This document shows positions 24,053-30,174 of a DNA stretch of 30,174 nt, piece after piece (within the stretch, counting starts at the first letter, position 1; each line of letters begins with the position of its first letter). Location of the stretch: contig CAAGDV010000021.1 in the NCBI GenBank assembly GCA_900768755.1, positions 1-30,174 of the forward strand, given 5' to 3'. This DNA is from Lachnospiraceae bacterium (GTDB taxonomy: Bacteria; Bacillota; Clostridia; Lachnospirales; Lachnospiraceae). The notes beneath the pieces were generated by a model. That model ran no database searches, was not told where the DNA came from, and saw only the letters and a program-made list of their open reading frames with translations. The position numbers and the translations under genes are program-made.

Positions 24053-24114
24053 AAAATTCCTCCTTATTTTTGAATTATTCTTTCCGCTGTACGAGCACAG
24101 CTTCTGTTTGTACA

Positions 24115-24162
24115 ATTCTACATCAATTTAAGATTTATTTGTAGGATAGTTTTTGGGTAGGT
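24115..24162 (-). promoter_or_regulatory. 20-bp regulatory box and promoter of the Cys-rich lipoprotein
   Basis: The plus-strand box AGGATAGTTTTTGGGTAGGT (24143-24162) matches 18 of 20 bases of the box at 29415-29434. On the minus strand it lies 22 nt upstream of a -10 TAGAAT (24115-24120), and there is no good -35. That is the arrangement expected for an activator site overlapping a weak -35. Confidence 0.65.
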
Positions 24163-24192
24163 TCAGCCCAAAATGCAAAAAACTATTTTTTG

Positions 24193-24221
24193 TTGAAGAA
24201 CGTCGATAAATGAATTACAAT
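24193..24221 (+). promoter_or_regulatory. Promoter of the LuxR-type membrane regulator
   Basis: TTGAAG (24193-24198), 17 nt, and TACAAT (24216-24221) lie 39 nt before the ATG, which is preceded by ATGAGGAAAATAT. The shared 20-bp box ends 30 nt upstream of this -35, so one bound regulator could act on both divergent genes. Confidence 0.55.
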
Positions 24222-24259
24222 ATCAATCGAGAGAAGATTATTTGAAATGAGGAAAATAT

Positions 24260-25633
24260 ATGAACCGACGCAACAATTCCCTTTTATATTGTTGTTCAAT
24301 AATTGCCCTGTGTTTTTTATGGACATCCTGCAGTTATCTTTCCTGGCTGTACAGATTATTAGAATATACTACTCCGGGCAAAGCCGATTTTCTGTCTGAA
24401 GTTGTGGGATACCTCTTTCAGGCAGCCGGAATTCTCGCAGTCAGTTTATTTATAAAAAAGGACAGGAAATGCAAAGATTACAAAAATCATTTCATAATTG
24501 TAATTGTTATTGATGCTGTTTTTATTAGTTTGTCAGCCACATCCAAAAGTCTGGCAGCTGCGCTCATATTCGGTTACATAATGAATTTTCTGCATGGAGC
24601 GGTTGCTGCATTTTATTTGTATGAACTTGCAGTCAGGCTTGAATGGAACAGGCGGGGCATCGCTTTCGGACTGGGATATGGTATTGCCAGTATTGTTTCA
24701 TGGCTTATCACCAAAATCGGTACCGGTAACTTTCTGACCACAGACTATGTATTAGTCGCATATGTCATACTTGTTGCGATAACAATCATACTGATACGAT
24801 ACAAAATCGGTACTGCCGACCCTGACTGCGCCCCCTGCAATCAGGTATACGGACAGACCGTTCAGCCATCAACCATAGCAGTTATGATATTTACCATCGT
24901 CATATTGACAACCACCCGTGGTATTGGGTTCTTTTTCCCTACCGCCGACTTATCTCTAGGCATCAATCTTGAGTTCTCGAGAGCCTTTTATGCCATAGGA
25001 CTGGTTCTCGCCGGTATCATCTGTGACAGAAAAAGAACATACGGTGCCATTCTTTCCGTAACTGCACTAATATGTCCGTTTATTATGTTTGCTTTATCAG
25101 ATGAGACCGGTTCAAGCATTGTATTCTGGATATTGGGATATATTCTGTTTGGATTCCTGAATGTTTACAGAATTGTTATTTTTTCCGATACTGCCGCATC
25201 CGATAAAGGAATGCTCTGGATGTCCGCATTCGGTCTTCTTTTCGGAAGAATCGGAGATGCGTGCGGCAGCAGCATAGGAATAAGCCTGTCTGCTCACAAA
25301 ACCGCACTTGTGATTGTAACAGCAGTTCTGTTTACCGTTGTAGCCGGATTATGCTTCATACTTTTCAACAGGCTATATGTAAATGCGGCAACCGTCAGGG
25401 AAAATGAAGAAGATAAACTGTTTAGTTTTATGAATACATATGATATTTCCACCCGCGAGGCCGAAGTCCTTAAGCTTGTCCTCTCCGGTTTGTCCAATTC
25501 AGAGATATCATCAAAACTGAACATCTCTGAAAACACCGTAAAATTCCATGTGAGAAACCTCCTGAAAAAAACAGACTGTGCAAACAGAAAAGAAATTGTC
25601 ATACTGTATAATGGCAGAAAAAACATCGAGTAG
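24260..25633 (+). CDS. Membrane-embedded LuxR-family regulator with MFS-like sensor
   Basis: 457 residues. Residues 1 to about 385 hold about 12 hydrophobic segments resembling a major facilitator scaffold. The last 64 residues are a LuxR/GerE DNA-binding domain: YDISTREAEVLKLVLSGLSNSEISSKLNISENTVKFHVRNL, with the expected recognition helix. So a membrane sensor is joined directly to a DNA-binding domain, a form best known from Coriobacteria and some Clostridia. It has no receiver domain, so it does not need a kinase. Divergent from the Cys-rich lipoprotein gene and convergent with the lipoprotein-protease operon; both of these carry the same 20-bp box, the likely binding site (inference). 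Confidence 0.9.
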   Translation: MNRRNNSLLYCCSIIALCFLWTSCSYLSWLYRLLEYTTPGKADFLSEVVGYLFQAAGILAVSLFIKKDRKCKDYKNHFIIVIVIDAVFISLSATSKSLAAALIFGYIMNFLHGAVAAFYLYELAVRLEWNRRGIAFGLGYGIASIVSWLITKIGTGNFLTTDYVLVAYVILVAITIILIRYKIGTADPDCAPCNQVYGQTVQPSTIAVMIFTIVILTTTRGIGFFFPTADLSLGINLEFSRAFYAIGLVLAGIICDRKRTYGAILSVTALICPFIMFALSDETGSSIVFWILGYILFGFLNVYRIVIFSDTAASDKGMLWMSAFGLLFGRIGDACGSSIGISLSAHKTALVIVTAVLFTVVAGLCFILFNRLYVNAATVRENEEDKLFSFMNTYDISTREAEVLKLVLSGLSNSEISSKLNISENTVKFHVRNLLKKTDCANRKEIVILYNGRKNIE

Positions 25634-25649
25634 GCTTAAGCCTACTCGA
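25626..25649. terminator. 24-bp perfect palindrome between convergent genes
   Basis: A perfect palindrome with arms TCGAGTAGGCTT and complement covers the TAG stop codon of the LuxR gene and ends 18 nt before the convergent lipoprotein stop. It can serve both strands, but neither side has a U-tract. The 12-nt arms have no spacer. Confidence 0.65.
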
Positions 25650-25667
25650 CAAATTATCTGCATTGCT

Positions 25668-26609
25668 CTATTCCTGTGTCATTTTCTTTGCTTCGCCGAA
25701 AAGATTCTTAATATCGAAATTACTCAGTATTCCTGTATCAGAGCCTTCATCGTCGACCTTATTACTGCTGTTGAATGCCGAGAAATCAATAGATGTAATA
25801 CACTCTTCCAATACCGGCATATATTCGTCATACAGGTCTGCATTCAATGCGTATCCGAGATTTGAGTAACTTATGTACCATGTCATATTAAGATACGCAT
25901 TATAGAATGGCGCAAATGTATTAAAACACAGCATTGTATATACATTGTCACTGCCTTCTGCGTATGAATCCGCCTCAACTGCAGATGTCACCCTATTGTT
26001 TTCCTGCTTGATAATCTCTGAGTTAGTTACCTGCTGAACGCTGTAATTTCCGACGTAATTAGGGAAGATAAATCTCTGTTTACGCATCGTACTCATTATT
26101 TCATCCCAGCTCTCCAAAACACTTGCTGCCTCTAATTTATCTATTACCGGAGCATTGACGAGCGATGCTTCGAATCTTGAAACTGTTTTACGGTCTGCCT
26201 CAGATGTGAAAAACGGTTCCAATGCGCTGGAAAAGAAAATACAGTTATTTACATCCGTCGGATCATAGATTGACACAAGTAATCTGTAGTTTCCGGTTCC
26301 ATCATCATATCTATACGAGTACACGTACCAATCTGCCGGTATCATAGCAGAAAAATTCTCATCTGAATAATACCTTGTTGCGACTTTCTGCGGTTCTGTC
26401 GGTGGCTCCGTCGCCGGCTCTGTAGGAGCATCGGATGGTGCTGTCGGATCAGGCTTTGTGCCGTCACCGCCTCCTATGCTCGGTACTGTTCCGTCATCAA
26501 TTTCCAGATTGCCGAGTCCGCCCGATTGAACATCTTTTGACGCTCCGCAGCCTGTTATAACGCCGGCACACATAATCACTGCCATTAATAATCCAAAAAT
26601 TTTTTTCAT
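25668..26609 (-). CDS. Lipoprotein with PsbP-like domain, partner of the M4 protease
   Basis: 313 residues. Signal MKKIFGLLMAVIMCAGVITGC with a good lipobox (ITG-C), then a Gly-, Pro- and Thr-rich wall-spanning linker (TEPATEPPTEP). A domain of about 180 residues starts YYSDENFSAMIPADWYVYSY, the pattern of PsbP/DUF1795-like folds. The acidic tail ends NLFGEAKKMTQE. The ribosome binding site TAGGAGGAC contains the stop codon of the protease gene 12 nt upstream, so the two are co-translated. The C-terminal part of the protease has a similar-looking region, so they may act together. Exact role unknown. Confidence 0.87.
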   Translation of the reverse strand: MKKIFGLLMAVIMCAGVITGCGASKDVQSGGLGNLEIDDGTVPSIGGGDGTKPDPTAPSDAPTEPATEPPTEPQKVATRYYSDENFSAMIPADWYVYSYRYDDGTGNYRLLVSIYDPTDVNNCIFFSSALEPFFTSEADRKTVSRFEASLVNAPVIDKLEAASVLESWDEIMSTMRKQRFIFPNYVGNYSVQQVTNSEIIKQENNRVTSAVEADSYAEGSDNVYTMLCFNTFAPFYNAYLNMTWYISYSNLGYALNADLYDEYMPVLEECITSIDFSAFNSSNKVDDEGSDTGILSNFDIKNLFGEAKKMTQE

Positions 26610-26621
26610 AATAGTGTCCTC

Positions 26622-29342
26622 CTAATCAAGTATTATGCTCTCTGCCGACTCTTCACATTGAGTTCTGAGAGAGATTTCTTCTTTTGCACCCTCTTTTACC
26701 CCATAACATACCAAATAACAGCCTATGTCTTTTGCGTCCGCCAAAAGCAGCCTGCCGGTGAATTTCTGACCGGCGGAAATCATATCGATTGGATATGAGT
26801 AGAAATTTACGCCATTGATATTATCCAGTGTTCCGTCTCCGAAGCTGGCCGAATCAACGCCAAGATAGGATGCTACAAAAGTGTTGTCCGCAGTCTTTGC
26901 CAAAAAATCGTCGCGGCTGTTTATAGGGTTCCCATCGTCATCAGCTGTAACCTTGACTGCCAGTATCATCGCCTCATCGCTTGAGGCGATATATCCTATC
27001 GTCAATTCTTTACAGGTAAGGCTTGCGGGAAGTTCAATGCTCATATCGGCATCCGGATGTCTGTATAACTTTAAAACCTCCTCGGTTCCCGTGCCACCCG
27101 ATCCGGCAATGTGGGTGCTCTTTATCACATAATACAAGGCTGTATTTAGTTCCTTTACATTTTTCGAGACCGCAGTATACTCAAATGAATAGTCCCCGCA
27201 AGGTTCTATATAACGTTCCAGATAGACCACTGAACCATCCGAACCCTCACATTGATATCTCGTCATATACAGCGTCTTTTTGCCGACCGTAACTGTATGA
27301 ATGGCAGAAGAAGAAACCGAAGTAAAATTACTGACCACCTGTTTGTCAACGCTCTTAAAATAAGAGTCAATATCAATTTTGCCATTATCAAGCTTATTGA
27401 CAAGCAAATAAGGAATTGTATCCACCTTATCCGAAAACAGTCCTACTCCATCACCCTTACTGTATTTATTCTTCATCGAAGAAGGGTACAGGAAAGAGTA
27501 ATCGACATCCTCCGATTCATATTCAACAAATATATTGCCATTCGTTCCTGATTCAACCACCTTACGGTTCAATCGCATCTTAGCAGTTTCAAACGCATCA
27601 ATTAACAGATTAGCATATGAGGAATCAAAACCGTTAATTCTGATACTCATCAGCAATGACTCCAACACCTCGGGAAAATCTGACCTCGGAGTCATCGTTT
27701 CAATTGCAGTAAGCCACAGACTTCTCTGCTGCTCCATTGTCATTCCCGCCTCATTAAGCTTGTAAGCCATCTGATTAAGCAAACCGGCATTAGCGTGCAC
27801 TCCTCCGCCGTCATTAGACAGGTTCTTTGGATCAACATAATATTTTCCGCCGACAGAGGTCGGATTATTGTATTTCTCCGGGTCCTTAAAGGAACGTAAC
27901 ACATCGCCGCTGCATTCACCTACAATCCATTCCTCTTTTGTAAGTCCTAATATCTGCTCCATCAGGTTGCCCATAATGTCCGCCATTGACTCACTGATTG
28001 CTCCCGTGTGTCCGACATTCTGAATGACAAGCATAGAGTTACGCATTATTCCGTGTGTATACTCATGTCCGACAACATCCATGGCTTCGCTGTAATCATT
28101 CATATCGCTTGTTGCAAAGAATGCCCAGCCCGAGCGAATGCCGCAGTAGCATGCATTATTCACAGGCATCTTCGTGCCTATATATATCGGAATTCCTGTG
28201 CCGTCCACGGACTTAAGTCCCAATGCCGCATAATAGTCATAAGCCTTAATATACCGGTCGTAAGCCAGTAAATCCTGATTACGCCATGTTTTGCCATTAT
28301 GTGAAGTTATGAAAGTCGCTTTACCATCCGTATCCATAGACTCATATTCGCCGACAATTATCAATCTGGAAGGATCCGCGAGATAATATTTCCCGTTATT
28401 TGAGTTATATGATACCGGAACAACGATTTTCTCGTGTTCTCCGTTAAATTTTACAACAGTAAATTCCATATTGGTCGTTGTAAATGATTCGAAATATTCT
28501 TCATTACGGAACACGTCTTCGTTGCTTTTTCCAAATGAAGCCACCGGAATAGCTGACGGAATATATATACCGGACTGTGTCATATAAAATTCCAGATAAC
28601 GCATCTCAAAATCTGTCTCGGAAGGATTATCACAATATATCGCATATGCAGAATATGTCGTTCCCATATATGTAACTGCGACCTTATGTGTCTGCTCAGG
28701 ATAAAACGCCAAACCGTTCGCATAACCCGCGCCGAAATGACTTGTCAAATACATTTTGAGCCTGTTGAGGGCTTCATCCGGTCCGACATCTTCCGTCTCC
28801 TGAATACCGATGTTCGGAGTAAAAGAACATGAAAGCCCCGCTGTATTTCCCTCCGGATCAACCACAACACGAAGCAATGCAAATTGAACAGTCAAATCGC
28901 CGTAGCGCTGTTGAAAAGTATAGTAAGAATATCCGTCATCATCTTTTGAAACGAAATTCGCAAAAAATTCCGAGCCCCTATTAAGTCCCAATAATCCGGC
29001 AACCTGCTGAATCGTAGCAACTGCGGTTTCATGGTCGGTAACCTTCAGGTCAGAAAATCTGCCGTTAATGAATGTGACATAGCCTTCATCATTGTATAAA
29101 ATTCTCGCCTTTCCGCCATTCATTGCCTGAATGTCGTCCACCGTAAGCTGGGCATTCTCCGGTACCTTATATGCCCCCTGCTCAAAATAACTGTCCAGAT
29201 TTTCATTCGGAAGCAGCTGATATGTTTCATACTCATTCCGAGATTCTTTCCTGTTCACATTGACAATTACAACTATTGCCACAGCAATAACCGCCAACAC
29301 TGCAGGAAATATTGCTATCAGTTTTTTAGGTAACTTTCTCAT
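26622..29342 (-). CDS. Membrane-anchored M4 (thermolysin-like) metalloprotease
   Basis: 906 residues. One N-terminal membrane helix (about 8-28) with no clear cleavage site suggests anchoring. An FTP/PepSY-type propeptide region (about 60-200) precedes the catalytic domain with zinc site HEYTH (426-430), third ligand Glu451 in SESMADIMGN, and VHANAGLLNQ matching the thermolysin VHTNSGIINK segment. After the helical M4 C-terminal part comes an extra 300 residues with two PsbP-like-looking stretches (YSFLYPSSM and MSIELPASL starts), absent from thermolysin. The start at 29342 is chosen for the membrane helix; the frame further upstream runs through the tRNA-Lys region and is spurious. Its binding site GAGTGA is weak. 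Confidence 0.92.
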   Translation of the reverse strand: MRKLPKKLIAIFPAVLAVIAVAIVVIVNVNRKESRNEYETYQLLPNENLDSYFEQGAYKVPENAQLTVDDIQAMNGGKARILYNDEGYVTFINGRFSDLKVTDHETAVATIQQVAGLLGLNRGSEFFANFVSKDDDGYSYYTFQQRYGDLTVQFALLRVVVDPEGNTAGLSCSFTPNIGIQETEDVGPDEALNRLKMYLTSHFGAGYANGLAFYPEQTHKVAVTYMGTTYSAYAIYCDNPSETDFEMRYLEFYMTQSGIYIPSAIPVASFGKSNEDVFRNEEYFESFTTTNMEFTVVKFNGEHEKIVVPVSYNSNNGKYYLADPSRLIIVGEYESMDTDGKATFITSHNGKTWRNQDLLAYDRYIKAYDYYAALGLKSVDGTGIPIYIGTKMPVNNACYCGIRSGWAFFATSDMNDYSEAMDVVGHEYTHGIMRNSMLVIQNVGHTGAISESMADIMGNLMEQILGLTKEEWIVGECSGDVLRSFKDPEKYNNPTSVGGKYYVDPKNLSNDGGGVHANAGLLNQMAYKLNEAGMTMEQQRSLWLTAIETMTPRSDFPEVLESLLMSIRINGFDSSYANLLIDAFETAKMRLNRKVVESGTNGNIFVEYESEDVDYSFLYPSSMKNKYSKGDGVGLFSDKVDTIPYLLVNKLDNGKIDIDSYFKSVDKQVVSNFTSVSSSAIHTVTVGKKTLYMTRYQCEGSDGSVVYLERYIEPCGDYSFEYTAVSKNVKELNTALYYVIKSTHIAGSGGTGTEEVLKLYRHPDADMSIELPASLTCKELTIGYIASSDEAMILAVKVTADDDGNPINSRDDFLAKTADNTFVASYLGVDSASFGDGTLDNINGVNFYSYPIDMISAGQKFTGRLLLADAKDIGCYLVCYGVKEGAKEEISLRTQCEESAESIILD

Positions 29343-29387
29343 ATGAATCACTCGTTTTCTTATTGTATCAGCATTTGATTGCCTACA

Positions 29388-29434
29388 ATTATATATTAAA
29401 CAAGTGGTTTTACAAGGATAGTTTAGGGGTAGGT
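29388..29434 (-). promoter_or_regulatory. 20-bp regulatory box and promoter of the protease-lipoprotein operon
   Basis: The plus-strand box AGGATAGTTTAGGGGTAGGT (29415-29434) lies 21 nt upstream (minus strand) of a perfect -10 TATAAT (29388-29393); the -35 candidate TTGTAA abuts the box. The same box occurs at 24143-24162 with nearly the same spacing. Confidence 0.68.
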
Positions 29435-29481
29435 GGGCAGTTTTTGCCGTAAAACGGGTACAGATTATCCATATATTGTGC

Positions 29482-29516
29482 AAAAAAGAACCACAACTCC
29501 GTTGTGATTCTTTTTG
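29482..29516 (-). terminator. Terminator downstream of the cloverleaf-like element
   Basis: CACAAC (29492-29497) and GTTGTG (29501-29506), extended by GAA/TTC beyond a C-A mismatch and flanked by A and T runs, form a bidirectional-looking terminator. On the minus strand it follows the tRNA-like tail of the element at 29527-29649. Confidence 0.8.
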
Positions 29517-29517
29517 G

Positions 29518-29649
29518 TTAGTGAGCCATCGGGGACTCCCACCGCCGCGCCCCGCGCGGCTTTCAGGCCCACGTCGGCGGTCAACGGTTCGCCGGACCGT
29601 TGACCCTCCGCCAGCTTTGCCGGCTCCCTCCTTGTTCGAGTCCCCGATG
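29518..29649 (-). repeat. GC-rich cloverleaf-like element with tRNA-Lys 3' end sequence
   Basis: Perfect 12-bp terminal inverted repeats (CATCGGGGACTC at 29527-29538; complement at 29638-29649) enclose three hairpins: 7 bp at 29544-29560, 10 bp at 29579-29605 and 6 bp with one G-U at 29610-29624. The left end extends into 21 bp (29518-29538) identical to 29695-29715, the 3' end of tRNA-Lys. It is far richer in G+C than its surroundings. It could be a mobile repeat, an integration scar at a tRNA, or a structured RNA. With flanks, this accounts for most of the gene-free stretch 29343-29698. Confidence 0.75.
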
Positions 29650-29661
29650 TTTAAATATAAG

Positions 29662-29696
29662 AAAAAGGACTGAATCTTCGATTCAATCCTTTTTTT
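29662..29696 (-). terminator. Terminator of the tRNA array
   Basis: GGACTGAATC (29667-29676) and GATTCAATCC (29680-29689) form a 10-bp stem with one G-U pair and a TTC loop, flanked by A- and T-runs. It begins 3 nt after the tRNA-Lys 3' end. Confidence 0.85.
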
Positions 29697-29698
29697 AG

Positions 29699-29771
29699 TG
29701 AGCCATCGGGGACTCGAACCCCGGACAACTTGATTAAAAGTCAAGTGCTCTACCGCCTGAGCTAATGGCCC
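29699..29771 (-). tRNA. tRNA-Lys (anticodon TTT)
   Basis: The 73-nt cloverleaf has acceptor arms GGGCCAT/ATGGCTC (one G-U pair), D-arm start TAGCTCAG, anticodon loop CTTTTAA in the stem CTTGA/TCAAG, T-loop GTTCGAGTC and discriminator A. CCA is not encoded. Last gene of the array. Confidence 0.96.
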
Positions 29772-29806
29772 CTATATTATATTGTGTCAGGCTTACTGCT
29801 GCCAAG

Positions 29807-29878
29807 CTGGGCTAGTTGGATTCGAACCAACGAGTGCAGCAGTCAAAGTGCTGTGCCTTACCGCTTGGCGATAGCCCA
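29807..29878 (-). tRNA. tRNA-Gln (anticodon TTG)
   Basis: The 72-nt cloverleaf has acceptor arms TGGGCTA/TAGCCCA, anticodon loop CTTTGAC in the stem CAGCA/TGCTG, T-loop GTTCGAATC and discriminator G. CCA is not encoded. Confidence 0.96.
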
Positions 29879-29893
29879 AGGTTAGTATCACAG

Positions 29894-29968
29894 GGTGGAT
29901 ATAGGGATTCGAACCCTAGGCCTCCAGAGCCACAATCTGGCGCGCTAACCAACTGCGCTATACCCACC
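29894..29968 (-). tRNA. tRNA-His (anticodon GTG)
   Basis: The cloverleaf has acceptor arms GTGGGTA/TATCCAC, the extra G(-1) opposite C73 typical of tRNA-His, anticodon loop TTGTGGC in the stem CCAGA/TCTGG, and T-loop GTTCGAATC. Confidence 0.96.
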
Positions 29969-29980
29969 ATAAAAAATTAA

Positions 29981-30054
<74 letters not shown>

Positions 30055-30083
30055 ACAGCATATCCACTAAAAGCGAATATCAA

Positions 30084-30154
30084 AGCGGGTGATGGGAATC
30101 GAACCCACGTATCCAGCTTGGAAGGCTGGTGTTCTACCATTGAACTACACCCGC
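30084..30154 (-). tRNA. tRNA-Gly (anticodon TCC)
   Basis: The 71-nt cloverleaf has acceptor arms GCGGGTG/CACCCGC, anticodon loop CTTCCAA in the stem CCAGC/GCTGG, T-loop GTTCGATTC and discriminator T. First gene of the array within the window; its promoter is beyond the right edge. Confidence 0.96.
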
Positions 30155-30174
30155 ATAAAGTCGGGGTGACAGGA

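Noticed and set aside
24260..25633. Major facilitator transporter
   Set aside because: The membrane part is transporter-like, but the C-terminal LuxR domain and promoter context point to a sensor-regulator; transport cannot be excluded but is not the best call.
29343..29744. Upstream extension of the M4 protease frame through the tRNA-Lys 3' region
   Set aside because: The extension reads through two terminators, the cloverleaf element and part of tRNA-Lys; the real N-terminus is the membrane helix starting at 29342.

Overview
The window reads as a chromosomal segment of an anaerobic, gut- or rumen-type clostridium, most likely Lachnospiraceae (inference). Supporting signs are a T-box leader, strong AGGAGG-type ribosome binding sites, a clostridial [FeFe] hydrogenase joined to a rubrerythrin, a DUF1836 regulator, many Cys-anchored lipoproteins including a GH10 xylanase, and a five-gene tRNA array. 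No phage, transposase or CRISPR genes are visible.

Layout. Positions 1-700 are non-coding: tandem and palindromic repeats, then a complete T-box leader with promoter and terminator on the minus strand, reading out of the window to the left. Positions 693-4629 (minus) hold a hydrogenase-rubrerythrin fusion and three small membrane proteins, two of them with N-terminal zinc ribbons. A compact divergent promoter separates these from a MATE exporter (plus, 4731-6119). Positions 6120-10332 (minus) form a probable operon: SPFH/zinc-ribbon protein, repeat lipoprotein, TcdA, NUDIX hydrolase and methyltransferase. Positions 10436-15042 (minus) hold DUF1836 regulator, 5'-nucleotidase-like enzyme, nuclease-helicase and GH10 xylanase. 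A hemolysin III-family protein is divergent from that block and has operator-like repeats around its promoter.

Positions 15994-20702 (minus) hold an ABC-F ribosome-protection-type ATPase behind a possible attenuator, a P-loop kinase-like protein and a membrane diguanylate cyclase. After a 470-bp intergenic stretch come a triple-repeat lipoprotein (plus) and then an apparent small regulon: a secreted DnaJ-type Cys-rich lipoprotein (minus), a membrane LuxR regulator (plus), a PsbP-like lipoprotein and a membrane-anchored M4 metalloprotease (minus). Two copies of the same 20-bp box (18/20 identical) sit 21-22 nt upstream of the -10 elements of the Cys-rich lipoprotein and of the protease operon, flanking the LuxR gene. 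This is the best candidate for an undescribed surface/extracytoplasmic system in the window.

The right end has tRNA genes Gly-Arg-His-Gln-Lys (minus). Just beyond tRNA-Lys lies a GC-rich, cloverleaf-like element bounded by copies of the tRNA-Lys 3' end. All functional statements are from reading motifs by eye; no database search was possible.
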